A DNA stretch of 64,000 bases from Caballeronia telluris (lineage in GTDB: Bacteria; Pseudomonadota; Gammaproteobacteria; Burkholderiales; Burkholderiaceae), in assembly GCF_001544495.1 (NCBI RefSeq), contig NZ_FCNZ02000006.1, positions 1 to 64,000 of the forward strand, in the 5' to 3' direction. Shown piece after piece: positions 17,854 to 27,443 of this stretch. How positions within the stretch are numbered: the stretch's first letter is position 1; the number at the start of each line of letters is the position of its first letter. The notes beneath the pieces were generated by a model. The model did no database searches and was not told the DNA's origin. It worked only from the letters and a program-made list of their open reading frames with translations. Both the position numbers and the translations under genes were made by a program.

Positions 17854-20800
17854 TCACCGCCAGCGGCGCAAGTCGAGCGTGAACGGAAATTCGAGGCTGC
17901 GCTGCGGTTCGCCCACGTTCACGCGTCCCGGCGTGTGGCCGCTCTTGAAGAAGCGCGCGCGCCGCCGGCTTTCCGCCTCGTAGGCGTTGACCGGAAACGT
18001 ACCGTAGTTGCGGCCGCCCGGATGCGACACATGATAACGGCATCCGCCGATCGAACGCTTGTTCCATGTGTCGATCACATCGAAGGTGAGCGGGGCATCG
18101 ACGCCGATCGACGGATGCAGCGCCGACGACTGCTGCCACGCCCTGAAGCGCACGCCCGCGACGTGTTCGCTCGCGCGGCCGGTCGGCTGCAAGGGCAGCG
18201 GCACGCCGTTGACCGTCACCACGTGCCGGTTACTGTTCAAACCGAGCACATGCACTTCGAGCCGCTCGACCGACGAATCCACGCAACGCACCGTCCCGCC
18301 CGGCGCGCCGTCCTCGCCCATCACGTGCCACGGTTCGAGCGCGTTGCGCACCGTCAGTTCGATGCCGCTCGACTGGACCGAACCGACCAGCGGGAAGCGG
18401 AATTCGAAGTGCGGCGCGAACCACGCGGCGTCGAACGCGAAGCCGGATGCGTTGATGTCGGCGATCACGTCCTCGAAATCCATCCGGATGAACGAGCCGA
18501 GCATGAAGCGGTCATGCAGCTCCGTACCCCAGCGCGTGAGACGCGTCGCGTAAGGCTTCTCCCAGAAGCGCGCGACGAGCGCGCGCAGCAGCAGTTGCTG
18601 CACGAGACTCATGCGCGCGTGCGGCGGCATTTCGAAACCGCGCAGTTCCAGCAGACCCAGGCGGCCGGTCGGGCCGTCGGGCGAATACAGCTTGTCGATG
18701 CAGAACTCGGCGCGGTGCGTGTTGCCCGTCACGTCGATCAGCAGGTTGCGCAGCGTGCGGTCGACGAGCCACGGCGGCAGCTTCGCGCTGTCGCGGCCGC
18801 CCAGCAGGTCGAGTTGCCGCTGCAGTTCGTTGAACGCGATCTCCAGTTCGTAGAGCTGGTCGTTGCGCGCCTCGTCGACGCGCGGCGCCTGGCTCGTCGG
18901 ACCGAGAAAGAGCCCCGAAAACAGATACGACAGCGACGGATGATTGATGAAGTACGCGATCAGGCTCGCGAGCAGGTCCGGCCGACGCAGGAACGGACTG
19001 TCGGCAGGTGTCGCGCCGCCGAGCACGAAGTGGTTCCCGCCGCCGGTGCCGGTGTGGCGGCCGTCGGTCATGAACTTCTCGGTGCTCAGATACGTCTCGT
19101 GCGCCGACTGATACAGGTACTCGGTATGGTCGACGAGTTCGTCCCAGTTCGCGGCCGGATGAATGTTCACTTCGATCACGCCCGGGTCCGGCGTCACCTG
19201 AAGCAGCTTCAGGCGCCGGTCGCGCGGCGGCGGATAGCCTTCAATAATCACCTTCATCCGCAAATCGGCGGCCGTCGCTTCGACGGCGGCGAGGAGGTCC
19301 AGATAGTCGTCGATTTCGGTGAGCGGCGGCATGAACACATGCAGCAGGCTGTGGCCGCTGCCGAACGATTCGGCTTCGACCTTCGGTCCCGCCGCCCGCG
19401 CCGGATCGCGCGCCTCGACGCACAACGCTGTGCGCCGAATCCACGACGCGGACTCGCCTCGCGCGGGCTCGCGCGCGGCCGCTGCGGCCGTCGTCGCCGA
19501 CGTTCCCGCGCCTGCTCCCGTGCCGGCTCCGGCGTCCAGACCGCCGACGCCCGCCCAGCCCGCCGTCTCGACCGCGCCCGGCACGCCGGCCGCGAGCGTT
19601 CCGCCGCCGTACTGCATGCGCAATTCCGTCGCCGATCGCAACGGCGCCTGCTGCCCGAACGGATCGACCGGATGCTGATACGGATAATCGCCCGCGCTCA
19701 CCCACGGCAGCGAGTCGAGCGGCAGCCGATAACCCATCGGCGAATCGCCGGGAATCAGATACATGCGGTCATCGCGGAAGAACCACGGGCCGCTGACCCA
19801 GTGCGGCGGCTGCATCGGGACGTCGCGTTCGCGCGTGATCGGCAGCACGTAGCCCGTCACGCGCGCGAGACCGGCGTCGAACACGCGCCGCAAACGCACG
19901 CGCTCCAGTTCGTCGTCGAGTTCCGAGTCGAACGGATCGACGTTGACCGGCAGCTTGCGCTCGCGCCACAGGTAGTAGAACGTGTCCTCGTAGCCGGCCT
20001 GGACGTGTTTCGTGTCGAGCGCGAGCTTGTTCGTCAGATGCAGGATGAAGCGATGCGCGTCTTCCGCGGTATAGGCGCCGGGTTCGCGTTCGTCGGCGAA
20101 GAGCGTCGGGTCGGACCAGACCGGCTGGCCGTCCGCGCGCCAGTAGAGCGACATCGCCCAGCGCGGCAACTGCTCGCCCGGATACCACTTGCCCTGCCCG
20201 ATATGCATGAAGCCGCCGACGCCATAACGCGCGCGCAGCTTGTCCATCAAGCCGACCGCATAGCCGCGCTTGGTCGGCCCGAGCGCGTCGGTGTTCCATT
20301 CGGCGGCGTCGCGGTCGCGCACGGCGACGAACGTCGGCTCGCCACCCATCGTCAGACGCACGTCCATGTCCGCGAGACGCCGATCGACCTGCGCGCCCAT
20401 CGCGAGCACGTCGGACCAGACTTCCTCCGTGTACGGCTTCGTGACGCGCGGCGTTTCCAGCACGCGCTCGACCGACATCAGATGCTCGAACTCGACCTCG
20501 CTCTTGTCGACGGCGCCGGAGATTGGCGCGGCGCTGCCCGGCTCCGGCGTGCACGCGACGGGAATGTGCCCCTCGCCCGCGAGCAGGCCGGACGTCGGAT
20601 CGAAACCGATCCAGCCCGCGCCCGGCAGATAGACCTCGCACCATGCGTGCAGGTCGGTGAAATCGACTTCGGTGCCGCTCGGGCCGTCTAGCGAGCGCTG
20701 GTCCGGCGTAAGCTGGATCAGGTAGCCGGAGACGAAGCGCGCGGCGAGCCCGAGATGCCGCAGCGTCTGGACGAGCAGCCAGCTCGTGTCGCGGCAGGAG

Positions 20801-21333
20801 CCGAGCGCTTTTTCGAGCGTCTCCTCCGGCGTCTGCACGCCGGGCTCCATGCGGATGATGTACGCGATCTCACTTTGCAAGCGCTGGTTCAGCGCGACGA
20901 GGAAATTGGTCGTGCCGGTCGGTGTCCGGTCGATGCTCTCGACGAACTGCTTGAGCAGCGGCGTCAGTGCTCCCTTCACGAGATACGGCGCCAGTTCCGT
21001 CGCGACGTGCGGCTCGTACTTGAACGGGAATTCCTCGGCGCTCGGTTCGAGGAAGAAGTCGAACGGGTTGTACACCGCCATCTCGACGACCAGGTCGACC
21101 GTGACCTTGAACTCGCGCGTCTTCTCCGGGAAGACGAGGCGCGCCTGATAATTGGCGAACGCGTCCTGCTGCCAGTTGACGAAGTGATCGGCCGGCTCGA
21201 CCCGCATCGAATACGAGATCACCGGCGTGCGGGTGTGAGGCGCGGGCCGCAGCCGCAAGACTTGCGGGCCGAGCGCGACAAGGCGGTCGTAGCGGTAGTG
21301 CGTGATGTGGTTCAGCGCGACGCGGATTGACAC
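17854..21333 (-). CDS. Giant transglutaminase-like protein with DUF2126 domain (set A)
   Basis: A 1159-residue protein. The N-terminal beta domain and transglutaminase core occupy about residues 1-270 (Cys near 179 in GSCRDTSWLL, His near 228 in DLHAWCEVY, Asp near 243 in GFDPTSG). The remaining 800 or so residues are DUF2126, which includes a Gly/Ala-rich low-complexity linker (about residues 575-610). GTG 21333 was chosen because GAGGAG lies six bases upstream and family proteins begin SIRVALNHITHYRYDR. It heads set A and diverges from the metallopeptidase gene across 200 bases. Confidence 0.9.
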   Translation of the reverse strand: MSIRVALNHITHYRYDRLVALGPQVLRLRPAPHTRTPVISYSMRVEPADHFVNWQQDAFANYQARLVFPEKTREFKVTVDLVVEMAVYNPFDFFLEPSAEEFPFKYEPHVATELAPYLVKGALTPLLKQFVESIDRTPTGTTNFLVALNQRLQSEIAYIIRMEPGVQTPEETLEKALGSCRDTSWLLVQTLRHLGLAARFVSGYLIQLTPDQRSLDGPSGTEVDFTDLHAWCEVYLPGAGWIGFDPTSGLLAGEGHIPVACTPEPGSAAPISGAVDKSEVEFEHLMSVERVLETPRVTKPYTEEVWSDVLAMGAQVDRRLADMDVRLTMGGEPTFVAVRDRDAAEWNTDALGPTKRGYAVGLMDKLRARYGVGGFMHIGQGKWYPGEQLPRWAMSLYWRADGQPVWSDPTLFADEREPGAYTAEDAHRFILHLTNKLALDTKHVQAGYEDTFYYLWRERKLPVNVDPFDSELDDELERVRLRRVFDAGLARVTGYVLPITRERDVPMQPPHWVSGPWFFRDDRMYLIPGDSPMGYRLPLDSLPWVSAGDYPYQHPVDPFGQQAPLRSATELRMQYGGGTLAAGVPGAVETAGWAGVGGLDAGAGTGAGAGTSATTAAAAAREPARGESASWIRRTALCVEARDPARAAGPKVEAESFGSGHSLLHVFMPPLTEIDDYLDLLAAVEATAADLRMKVIIEGYPPPRDRRLKLLQVTPDPGVIEVNIHPAANWDELVDHTEYLYQSAHETYLSTEKFMTDGRHTGTGGGNHFVLGGATPADSPFLRRPDLLASLIAYFINHPSLSYLFSGLFLGPTSQAPRVDEARNDQLYELEIAFNELQRQLDLLGGRDSAKLPPWLVDRTLRNLLIDVTGNTHRAEFCIDKLYSPDGPTGRLGLLELRGFEMPPHARMSLVQQLLLRALVARFWEKPYATRLTRWGTELHDRFMLGSFIRMDFEDVIADINASGFAFDAAWFAPHFEFRFPLVGSVQSSGIELTVRNALEPWHVMGEDGAPGGTVRCVDSSVERLEVHVLGLNSNRHVVTVNGVPLPLQPTGRASEHVAGVRFRAWQQSSALHPSIGVDAPLTFDVIDTWNKRSIGGCRYHVSHPGGRNYGTFPVNAYEAESRRRARFFKSGHTPGRVNVGEPQRSLEFPFTLDLRRWR

Positions 21334-21533
21334 ACCTGGCTCCTCTTCGAATGAGATGATCTGCAACGAGGACGTTACCGACCTCGCGGATTGTACGTCG
21401 CATCATGCGGCAGACAATTTACCGATTGAACAAAGTCGCATGGCCGGGACGCCCCGCCGGTCTTCGTGTGTGAATCGCGGCACGTCGCTTGCTCACTGCT
21501 TCCGATAGTCCCGCACCCACCTGACTGTCTATC

Positions 21534-22724
21534 ATGAAAACGTTTCATTGCGACCGATGCCAACAGCACGTCTTCTTCGAGAACGTGAAATGCGAGTCCT
21601 GCGCCGCGCTGCTCGGCTACGTGCCCGCGCTCGCGGAAGTCTGCGCGTTCGAACCCGCCGATGAAGGCACGTGGCGCAACCTGCATGCATCCGCGAACGG
21701 CGCGCTGTACAAGCAGTGCAACAACTACGCACTGGAAAACGTCTGCAACTGGATGCTGCCCGCCGACTCGCCCGACGTCCTGTGTCCCGCGTGCAGCCTC
21801 ACGCACACCATTCCGAACCTCACGGTTCCGGAGAACCGCGTCTACTGGTACCGGCTCGAAACCGCCAAGCGGCGCCTGCTCTATGCACTCGGCGCGCTCG
21901 GGCTGCACGTCGAATCGCGCAAGGACAATCCCGAGGGCGGCCTGCAGTTCGAGTTCCTCGAAGACGGCGGCGTCGGCGAGAAAGTCCTGACCGGCCACGA
22001 CAACGGCCTCATCACGATGAACATCGCCGAAGCGGACGACGCGCATCGCGAGAAGACCCGCATGGAGATGGGCGAGCCTTATCGCACCTTGCTGGGGCAT
22101 TTCCGCCATGAAATCGGCCATTACTATTTCGACCGGCTCGTGACCGGTTCGAAATGGGAAGAGCCGTTTCGCGCGCTCTTCGGCGACGAGCGCACCGACT
22201 ATCAGGCCGCGCTTCAGGCGCACTATGAAGGAGGCCCGCCCGCCGAGTGGGACGCGTCGTACGTGAGCGCCTATGCGACCACGCATCCCTGGGAGGACTG
22301 GGCCGAGACGTGGGCGCACTACCTGCACATCGTCGATACGATCGACACCGCCGCCAACTGCGGCCTCGAACTCAAGCCCGACGACAAGAACGAACCGACG
22401 CTCACCGACAGCTCGCCGATCGAGAGCGAAAGCTTCGATAACCTGATGAAGCGCTGGTTTCCGCTGACCTATGCGCTCAACAGCCTGAACCGCAGTCTCG
22501 GCCTCGCGGATGCCTATCCGTTCACGCTCGCGCCGAAGGTGATCGACAAGCTGCGCTTCGTTCATCGCGTGATTGCGAGTGCGGACTCGAAGCAGGAAGC
22601 CATGCCGAAGCAGATCAGCGAGGCCGAGTCTTCCGGCGCGGAGTCGCCAATCGCGAAACCCGCCGACACCGCGCCGGATGCCAGGAACGCGCCCGCGCCT
22701 TCCGATGGAACGGCAGTTGCTTGA
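21534..22724 (+). CDS. Putative zinc metallopeptidase with N-terminal zinc ribbon
   Basis: A 396-residue cytosolic-looking protein. Cys6/Cys9 and Cys20/Cys23 form a zinc ribbon, and a further CxxC (LCPACSLTH) follows. The catalytic zinc motif is H192-E193-I-G-H196 (HFRHEIGHYYFDRL), followed by WEDWAETWAHYLHI, which probably supplies the third ligand. This matches the COG4307 / Peptidase_Mx type. The last 50 residues are disordered and Ala/Pro-rich. It lies between the two ATP-grasp sets and 64 bases upstream of another transglutaminase-like gene, so it probably belongs to the same peptide-processing system. Confidence 0.85.
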   Translation: MKTFHCDRCQQHVFFENVKCESCAALLGYVPALAEVCAFEPADEGTWRNLHASANGALYKQCNNYALENVCNWMLPADSPDVLCPACSLTHTIPNLTVPENRVYWYRLETAKRRLLYALGALGLHVESRKDNPEGGLQFEFLEDGGVGEKVLTGHDNGLITMNIAEADDAHREKTRMEMGEPYRTLLGHFRHEIGHYYFDRLVTGSKWEEPFRALFGDERTDYQAALQAHYEGGPPAEWDASYVSAYATTHPWEDWAETWAHYLHIVDTIDTAANCGLELKPDDKNEPTLTDSSPIESESFDNLMKRWFPLTYALNSLNRSLGLADAYPFTLAPKVIDKLRFVHRVIASADSKQEAMPKQISEAESSGAESPIAKPADTAPDARNAPAPSDGTAVA

Positions 22725-22788
22725 TAACGGGTGCGGCCCGCCCTACCCTTCGCCGCTCCATTGCTGCATCACCGAGAAAGGACCTCCG

Positions 22789-23592
22789 ATGAGACTCCGC
22801 GTTGGTTACGACCTGATGTATGAGTGCGCGCAGCCAACACCGATGTTGCTGATGCTGAACACTCATTACTCGCGCGCCCAGGACATGCTCGTGCCGGATC
22901 ACATCTATACCGATCCGCTCGTGCCACTGCGCCAGTACCGCGATTCGTTCGGCAATCTCTGCACGCGGCTCACCGCGCCGCCGAGCAGGCTGACACTGTC
23001 GGCGCGTGGCGTCTTCGAGGTCCCGCCGACTCACGAGATACCGGAAACGAACGGCTATCAGCATGCGATCGAGGAACTGCCCGACGAATGCATGGTGTAC
23101 CTGCTCGGCAGCCGCTATTGCGAAACCGATTTGCTGTCAGAGGTCGCATGGCAGCGCTTCGGTCACACGCCGCTCGGCCGCGGCCGCGTGCAAGCAATCT
23201 GCGACTTCGTGCACAACCACATCCGCTTCGACTACAACTGCGCGCGCCCGACCAAAACCGCCTGGGAAACCTGGCAGGACGGCGCGGGCGTGTGCCGCGA
23301 CTACGCGCATCTGGCTGTCGCGCTGTGCCGCACGATGAACATCCCGGCGCGCTACTGCACGGGCTACATCAGCGACGTCAACCTGCCACCGCCCTACGCG
23401 CCGATGGACTTCTGCGCGTGGTTCGAAGCGTATCTCGGCAATACGTGGCACACGTTCGATCCGCGCAACAACGCGCCGCGCACCGGACGCATCCTGATGG
23501 CGCGCGGCCGGGATGCCGCCGACGTCGCCATCAGCAACACCTTCGGGCCGACGATCCTCAGCAAGTTCCTCGTCGTCTGCGAACCGGAGTGA
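22789..23592 (+). CDS. Transglutaminase-like protein with Cys at the usual His position
   Basis: A 267-residue transglutaminase-fold protein. Cys169 (GAGVCRDYAHLAVALCR) and Asp224 (HTFDPRNN) fit the triad, but the residue aligned with the catalytic His is Cys209 (MDFCAWFEAYLG). Either this subfamily tolerates other residues there or the enzyme is altered. ATG 22789 is preceded by GAGAAAGGA. It follows the metallopeptidase on the same strand and converges on the alpha-E gene of set B. It is shorter than the two set A transglutaminases and starts with a different beta domain (MRLRVGYDLMYECAQPTPML). Confidence 0.88.
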   Translation: MRLRVGYDLMYECAQPTPMLLMLNTHYSRAQDMLVPDHIYTDPLVPLRQYRDSFGNLCTRLTAPPSRLTLSARGVFEVPPTHEIPETNGYQHAIEELPDECMVYLLGSRYCETDLLSEVAWQRFGHTPLGRGRVQAICDFVHNHIRFDYNCARPTKTAWETWQDGAGVCRDYAHLAVALCRTMNIPARYCTGYISDVNLPPPYAPMDFCAWFEAYLGNTWHTFDPRNNAPRTGRILMARGRDAADVAISNTFGPTILSKFLVVCEPE

Positions 23593-23628
23593 GGCACGCC
23601 GGACGCACGCGGCAAGGATTCGTTCCGC

Positions 23629-24624
23629 TCATGCCGTTTGCGTCTGGCTCTGGCTACTCGGCGGCGGCTCGCCCGGTTCCGGCGCGAGCGGCAAGAGGAA
23701 GTCCTGGCTGACGTGGCTCGCGAGATCGTTCACGCGCGCAAGAAAGCTCACCAGATACGCGTGCAGGCCGCCCTGCAAGATGTCCTGGATGCGCGCGTTC
23801 TTCAGTTCCTCGCACAGTTGCGTAGCCATCCGCGCCGTCTCGCTGCTGCGCCCGTTCATCACCTTGCCGATCAGATGCTGCACTTCCGCGATGCTCGCCG
23901 CGAGCGAGCGCGGCCAGTCGCCGTACAAAATCAAAAGACCCGCGACGCGCTCCGGCGTGACGACATCGCGATACACCTTGCGATACACCTCGAAGCCCGA
24001 CACGGAACGCAGCACCGCGGTCCAGTGGTAGTAGTCGAACGGTTGCGCCGACGTATCCGCGCGCTGCTCCATCATTTCGAACTTCACGTCGAGGATGCGC
24101 GCGGTGTTGTCGGCACGTTCGATGAAGGTGCCGAGCCGCATGAACCAGAACGCGTCGTCCTTCACAAGCGTCCCCAACTGCACGCCGCGCGACAGATGCG
24201 AGCGGAACTTGACCCATTCGAGAAACTCGTAGGGATCGCGCTCCAGAATGCCGTCGGCGACCAGGCGCTGTGCGTCGAGCCACGTCGTGTTGAGGCTTTC
24301 CCACAATTCGCTGTTGGTCGAGCTGCGCACCGCTCGCGCGTTCTCGCGCGCCGCGCGCAGGCAACTCAGGATCGACGACGGATTCGACAAGTCGCGAACC
24401 ATGAAGTCGATCACGTCACGGCTTTTCATGCCCTGATGCCCGGCGGCATAGACGCCGGAGAGTTCGGAAATCGACAGCATCGCGCGCCAGCCCAGTTCGG
24501 CGTATTCGTCGGACTGCGGCAGAAGCGACAACTGGTAATTCGCGTCGAGCATCCGGGCTGTGTTTTCGGCGCGCTCGATATAGCGCGCCATCCAGAAGAG
24601 ATGATCCGCGGTACGGCTCAGCAT
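23629..24624 (-). CDS. Alpha-E domain protein (set B)
   Basis: A 331-residue all-helical protein that starts directly with the alpha-E hallmark (MLSRTADHLFWMARYIERAEN). It is colinear with the C-terminal half of the set A fusion. The function of alpha-E is unproven; it always accompanies circularly permuted ATP-grasp proteins, so a scaffold or modified-substrate role is likely. ATG 24624 has a GGGAG ribosome site. It lies 73 bases downstream of the ATP-grasp gene on the same strand. The C-terminus is Glu/Pro/Ser/Gln-rich. Confidence 0.9.
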   Translation of the reverse strand: MLSRTADHLFWMARYIERAENTARMLDANYQLSLLPQSDEYAELGWRAMLSISELSGVYAAGHQGMKSRDVIDFMVRDLSNPSSILSCLRAARENARAVRSSTNSELWESLNTTWLDAQRLVADGILERDPYEFLEWVKFRSHLSRGVQLGTLVKDDAFWFMRLGTFIERADNTARILDVKFEMMEQRADTSAQPFDYYHWTAVLRSVSGFEVYRKVYRDVVTPERVAGLLILYGDWPRSLAASIAEVQHLIGKVMNGRSSETARMATQLCEELKNARIQDILQGGLHAYLVSFLARVNDLASHVSQDFLLPLAPEPGEPPPSSQSQTQTA

Positions 24625-24697
24625 GGGTGCTCCCGGTCCTCTTGTTCGACTCTTGTTGAAAGTGGCGACGAATGTCGTGAGCGATGGTGGCTTTCCA

Positions 24698-26167
24698 TCA
24701 GCGCTCGAGCACCCACGTGTCCTTGGTGCCGCCGCCCTGCGACGAATTCACCACGAGCGAGCCCTCGCGCAATGCGACGCGCGTGAGTCCGCCCGGGACC
24801 ATGCGCACCTCGTTGCCCGACAGCACGAACGGCCGCAAGTCGATATGGCGCGGCGCGATGCCGGCATCGACGTAGGTCGGGCAGGTCGAGAGCGCGAGCG
24901 TCGGCTGGGCGATGTACTTGTCCGGATTCGCCTCCAGCACGGCGCGAAACGCTTCGATCTCCGCCGTCGTCGAGGCCGGCCCGACCAGCATGCCGTAGCC
25001 GCCCGCCCCGTGCGTTTCCTTGACGACCAGATCCTTCAGGTTCGCCAGCACGTGCTTGAGATCGTCGGGCTTGCGGCACATCCAGGTCGGCACGTTGTTG
25101 AGGATCGGTTCCTCGCCCAGATAGAAGCGCACCATGTCGGGCACGTAGGGATAGATCGACTTGTCGTCGGCGATGCCCGTTCCCACCGCGTTGCACAGCG
25201 ACACGTTGCCCGCGCGATACGCCGAGATCAGTCCCGCCACGCCGAGCGTCGAATCGGCGCGGAACACGTCCGGATCGAGGAAGTCGTCGTCGAGACGCCG
25301 GTAGATCACGTCCACGCGCTGCGGCCCCTGCGTCGTGCGCATGTAGACGTGATCGTTCTCGACGAAGAGGTCCTGCCCCTGCACGAGTTCAACACCCATC
25401 TGCTGCGCGAGGAACGCGTGCTCGAAGTACGCGGAGTTGTACATCCCCGGCGTGAGCACGACGATGCCGGGATTGTCGACGCCTGCGGGCGCGGCGGCGC
25501 GCAACGTATCGAGCAGCAGGTCCGGATAGTGCGCGACCGGCGCCACGCGATTGCGCGCGAAGAGGTCGGGGAAGAGCCGCATCATCATCTTGCGGTTCTC
25601 CAGCATGTATGACACGCCGGACGGCACGCGCAGGTTGTCTTCGAGCACGTAGAACTCGCCCTCGCCGGCGCGCACGATGTCGATGCCCGCGATATGCGCA
25701 TAGATGTTGCGCACGACGGAGACGCCCTTCATCTGCGGCCGATACTGCGCGTTGTTCAGGATCTGCTCGGCCGGGATGATGCCGGCCTTGATGATGTCCT
25801 GGTCGTGATAGACGTCGTGGATGAAGCGGTTGAGCGCATTCACGCGCTGCCGCAGGCCGCGCTCCAGCGCCTTCCATTCCGTCGCGGGGAAGATGCGCGG
25901 AATCACGTCGAAGGGAATGGTGCGCTCGGCATCGACGCCCAGTTCGTCCTTGCCATACACCGCGAACGTGATGCCGACGCGCCTGAAGTTCAGGTCCGCC
26001 TCCGCCCGCTTCAGGTGAATCTGCTGCTCGCTCTGCGTGTTCAACCAGTTCATGAATTCCAGGTAATGCCTGCGCGGATCGCCCGCGCCACGAAACGCCG
26101 CCGCCGGAACGCCCGCCGCCTGGAGGTCGGAGCGTTCGAACATTTCGTTGAAGAAAGCTTGCGTCAT
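24698..26167 (-). CDS. Circularly permuted ATP-grasp protein (set B)
   Basis: A 489-residue stand-alone circularly permuted type-2 ATP-grasp protein with the family blocks FNRFIHDVYHDQDIIKAG-like, DIVRAGEGEFYVLEDNLRVPSG, LTPGMYNSAYFEHAFLAQQMG and, near the end, SQGGGTKDTWVLE. It should ligate an amine to a carboxylate using ATP; partner and product are unknown. ATG 26167 was chosen because homologues begin near MTQAFFNEMFE and GGAAGA precedes it. The in-frame extension to 26278 runs into the promoter region. It heads set B with the alpha-E gene following. Confidence 0.9.
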   Translation of the reverse strand: MTQAFFNEMFERSDLQAAGVPAAAFRGAGDPRRHYLEFMNWLNTQSEQQIHLKRAEADLNFRRVGITFAVYGKDELGVDAERTIPFDVIPRIFPATEWKALERGLRQRVNALNRFIHDVYHDQDIIKAGIIPAEQILNNAQYRPQMKGVSVVRNIYAHIAGIDIVRAGEGEFYVLEDNLRVPSGVSYMLENRKMMMRLFPDLFARNRVAPVAHYPDLLLDTLRAAAPAGVDNPGIVVLTPGMYNSAYFEHAFLAQQMGVELVQGQDLFVENDHVYMRTTQGPQRVDVIYRRLDDDFLDPDVFRADSTLGVAGLISAYRAGNVSLCNAVGTGIADDKSIYPYVPDMVRFYLGEEPILNNVPTWMCRKPDDLKHVLANLKDLVVKETHGAGGYGMLVGPASTTAEIEAFRAVLEANPDKYIAQPTLALSTCPTYVDAGIAPRHIDLRPFVLSGNEVRMVPGGLTRVALREGSLVVNSSQGGGTKDTWVLER

Positions 26168-26597
26168 AAACCGGTCTTCCATGTGAAGTGCGTGCCGGGC
26201 TCGGTCCCGGCTTATCTGTGCATGCTTTCGCACGGCCTTCGCACGGCGTTCGTCGCTTGCGGTTCGCGACAGTCGCAAGACAGTCGAACGCCGGCCGCAC
26301 CGGCGCGCGGTGCGGACATTGTCTCGTCACGCGGCGAGCGCGAACGTGCGATGCATAACGCCCGCAACTCCATCGCGGCGGCGCAAAAGTGAACGAGATG
26401 GTTAAAGCAACAAACACGCCAACGTTGCGGGGTACGAAAGGAAGGCGTGTCGTGCCCGATTCGATAGCGCGCCGAGCGGCACGTTTTGGCGCCTCCGCAC
26501 CAACGCGGGGCGCGATTTACGCACGATCGCACAGTTAAGGGTTTTGCGGGGTCGCTTATGCTTGGCGTTCTTAGCTGACCGACTTCGGAGGCGATCC
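26168..26597. other. Intergenic region between ATP-grasp (set B) and hydrolase genes
   Basis: A 430-base divergent promoter region. I see no convincing gene, terminator or long repeat in it. Promoters for the set B operon and for the hydrolase gene must lie here, but I cannot place them confidently. Confidence 0.6.
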
Positions 26598-27443
26598 ATG
26601 ACGCAATCAGCATTTTCAGGCGCACTGCCACTCCCGCATTCCTTCGATTTCGAAGGCCAGTCGGTGCGCTACGGCGTGATCGGCGCGGGTGAGCCGCTCG
26701 TCTTCGTGCACGGCACGCCGTTCTCGTCGCAGGTCTGGCGACGCATCGCGCCGATTGCCGCCCGCGTGCGGCAGGTGTTCTATTTCGATCTGCTCGGCTA
26801 CGGCGCGTCCGAGCAGCGCGCGGGACAGGACGTGTCGCTCGGCGTGCAGAACCGCTTGCTCGCTGCGTTGCTGAAGCACTGGCAGCTCGACACGCCCGAT
26901 GTCGTCGCCCACGACTTCGGCGGCGCGACGTCGCTCCGGGCCGCGCTGCTGAACGGCTGCGAATACCGGTCGTTGCTGCTCGTCGATCCGGTCGCGGTGG
27001 CGCCTTGGGGTTCGCCGTTCGTCCGGCACGTCCGCGCGCATGAAGCCGCGTTCGCGGGCGTGCCGGCCTATATCCACGCGGCGATGCTCGATGCGTACCT
27101 GCAAGGCGCCGTCCATCGCAAGCTCGACGCCGAGACCTTGCGCATCCACGCCGCGCCGTGGACGGGCGAAACAGGTCAGGCGGCGTTCTACCGGCAGACC
27201 GCGCAGATGGATCAGCGCTACACCGACGAAATCGAGCCGCGCTACGGCGATTTGCGCTGTCCCGTTTCGATCCTGTGGGGCGAAGAGGACCAGTGGATTC
27301 CGGTCGAACGAGGCGAGGCGCTATCGAAGATGATCCCCGGCGCGCGTCTGACGCGCGTGCAAGGCTCGGGTCATCTGATGCAGGAGGACGCGCCGGAAGC
27401 GATCGTCGGCGAGTTGCTCGGGTTCCTTCAGCAAGCGCGGTGA
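26598..27443 (+). CDS. Alpha/beta hydrolase with Asp nucleophile (epoxide hydrolase/dehalogenase type)
   Basis: A 281-residue alpha/beta hydrolase with the oxyanion motif HGTP (39-42) and the nucleophile elbow VAHDFGG, in which Asp106 replaces the usual Ser. An Asp nucleophile points to epoxide-hydrolase or haloalkane-dehalogenase-like chemistry. The acid residue is likely in LWGEEDQWIPVE and the base in GSGHLMQEDAP. There is no signal peptide, so it should be cytoplasmic. ATG 26598 has a CGGAGG ribosome site, which makes it a better start than the upstream in-frame codons. It appears monocistronic. Confidence 0.87.
   Translation: MTQSAFSGALPLPHSFDFEGQSVRYGVIGAGEPLVFVHGTPFSSQVWRRIAPIAARVRQVFYFDLLGYGASEQRAGQDVSLGVQNRLLAALLKHWQLDTPDVVAHDFGGATSLRAALLNGCEYRSLLLVDPVAVAPWGSPFVRHVRAHEAAFAGVPAYIHAAMLDAYLQGAVHRKLDAETLRIHAAPWTGETGQAAFYRQTAQMDQRYTDEIEPRYGDLRCPVSILWGEEDQWIPVERGEALSKMIPGARLTRVQGSGHLMQEDAPEAIVGELLGFLQQAR

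Noticed and set aside
17935-20691. A 918-residue plus-strand open frame opposite the giant transglutaminase
   Set aside because: It is a high-GC shadow: the translation is Arg/His/Ala-rich with no domain, no ribosome site, and it lies fully antisense to a gene with clear motifs. The same holds for long frames at 35664-37601, 38382-40670 and 43606-45789.
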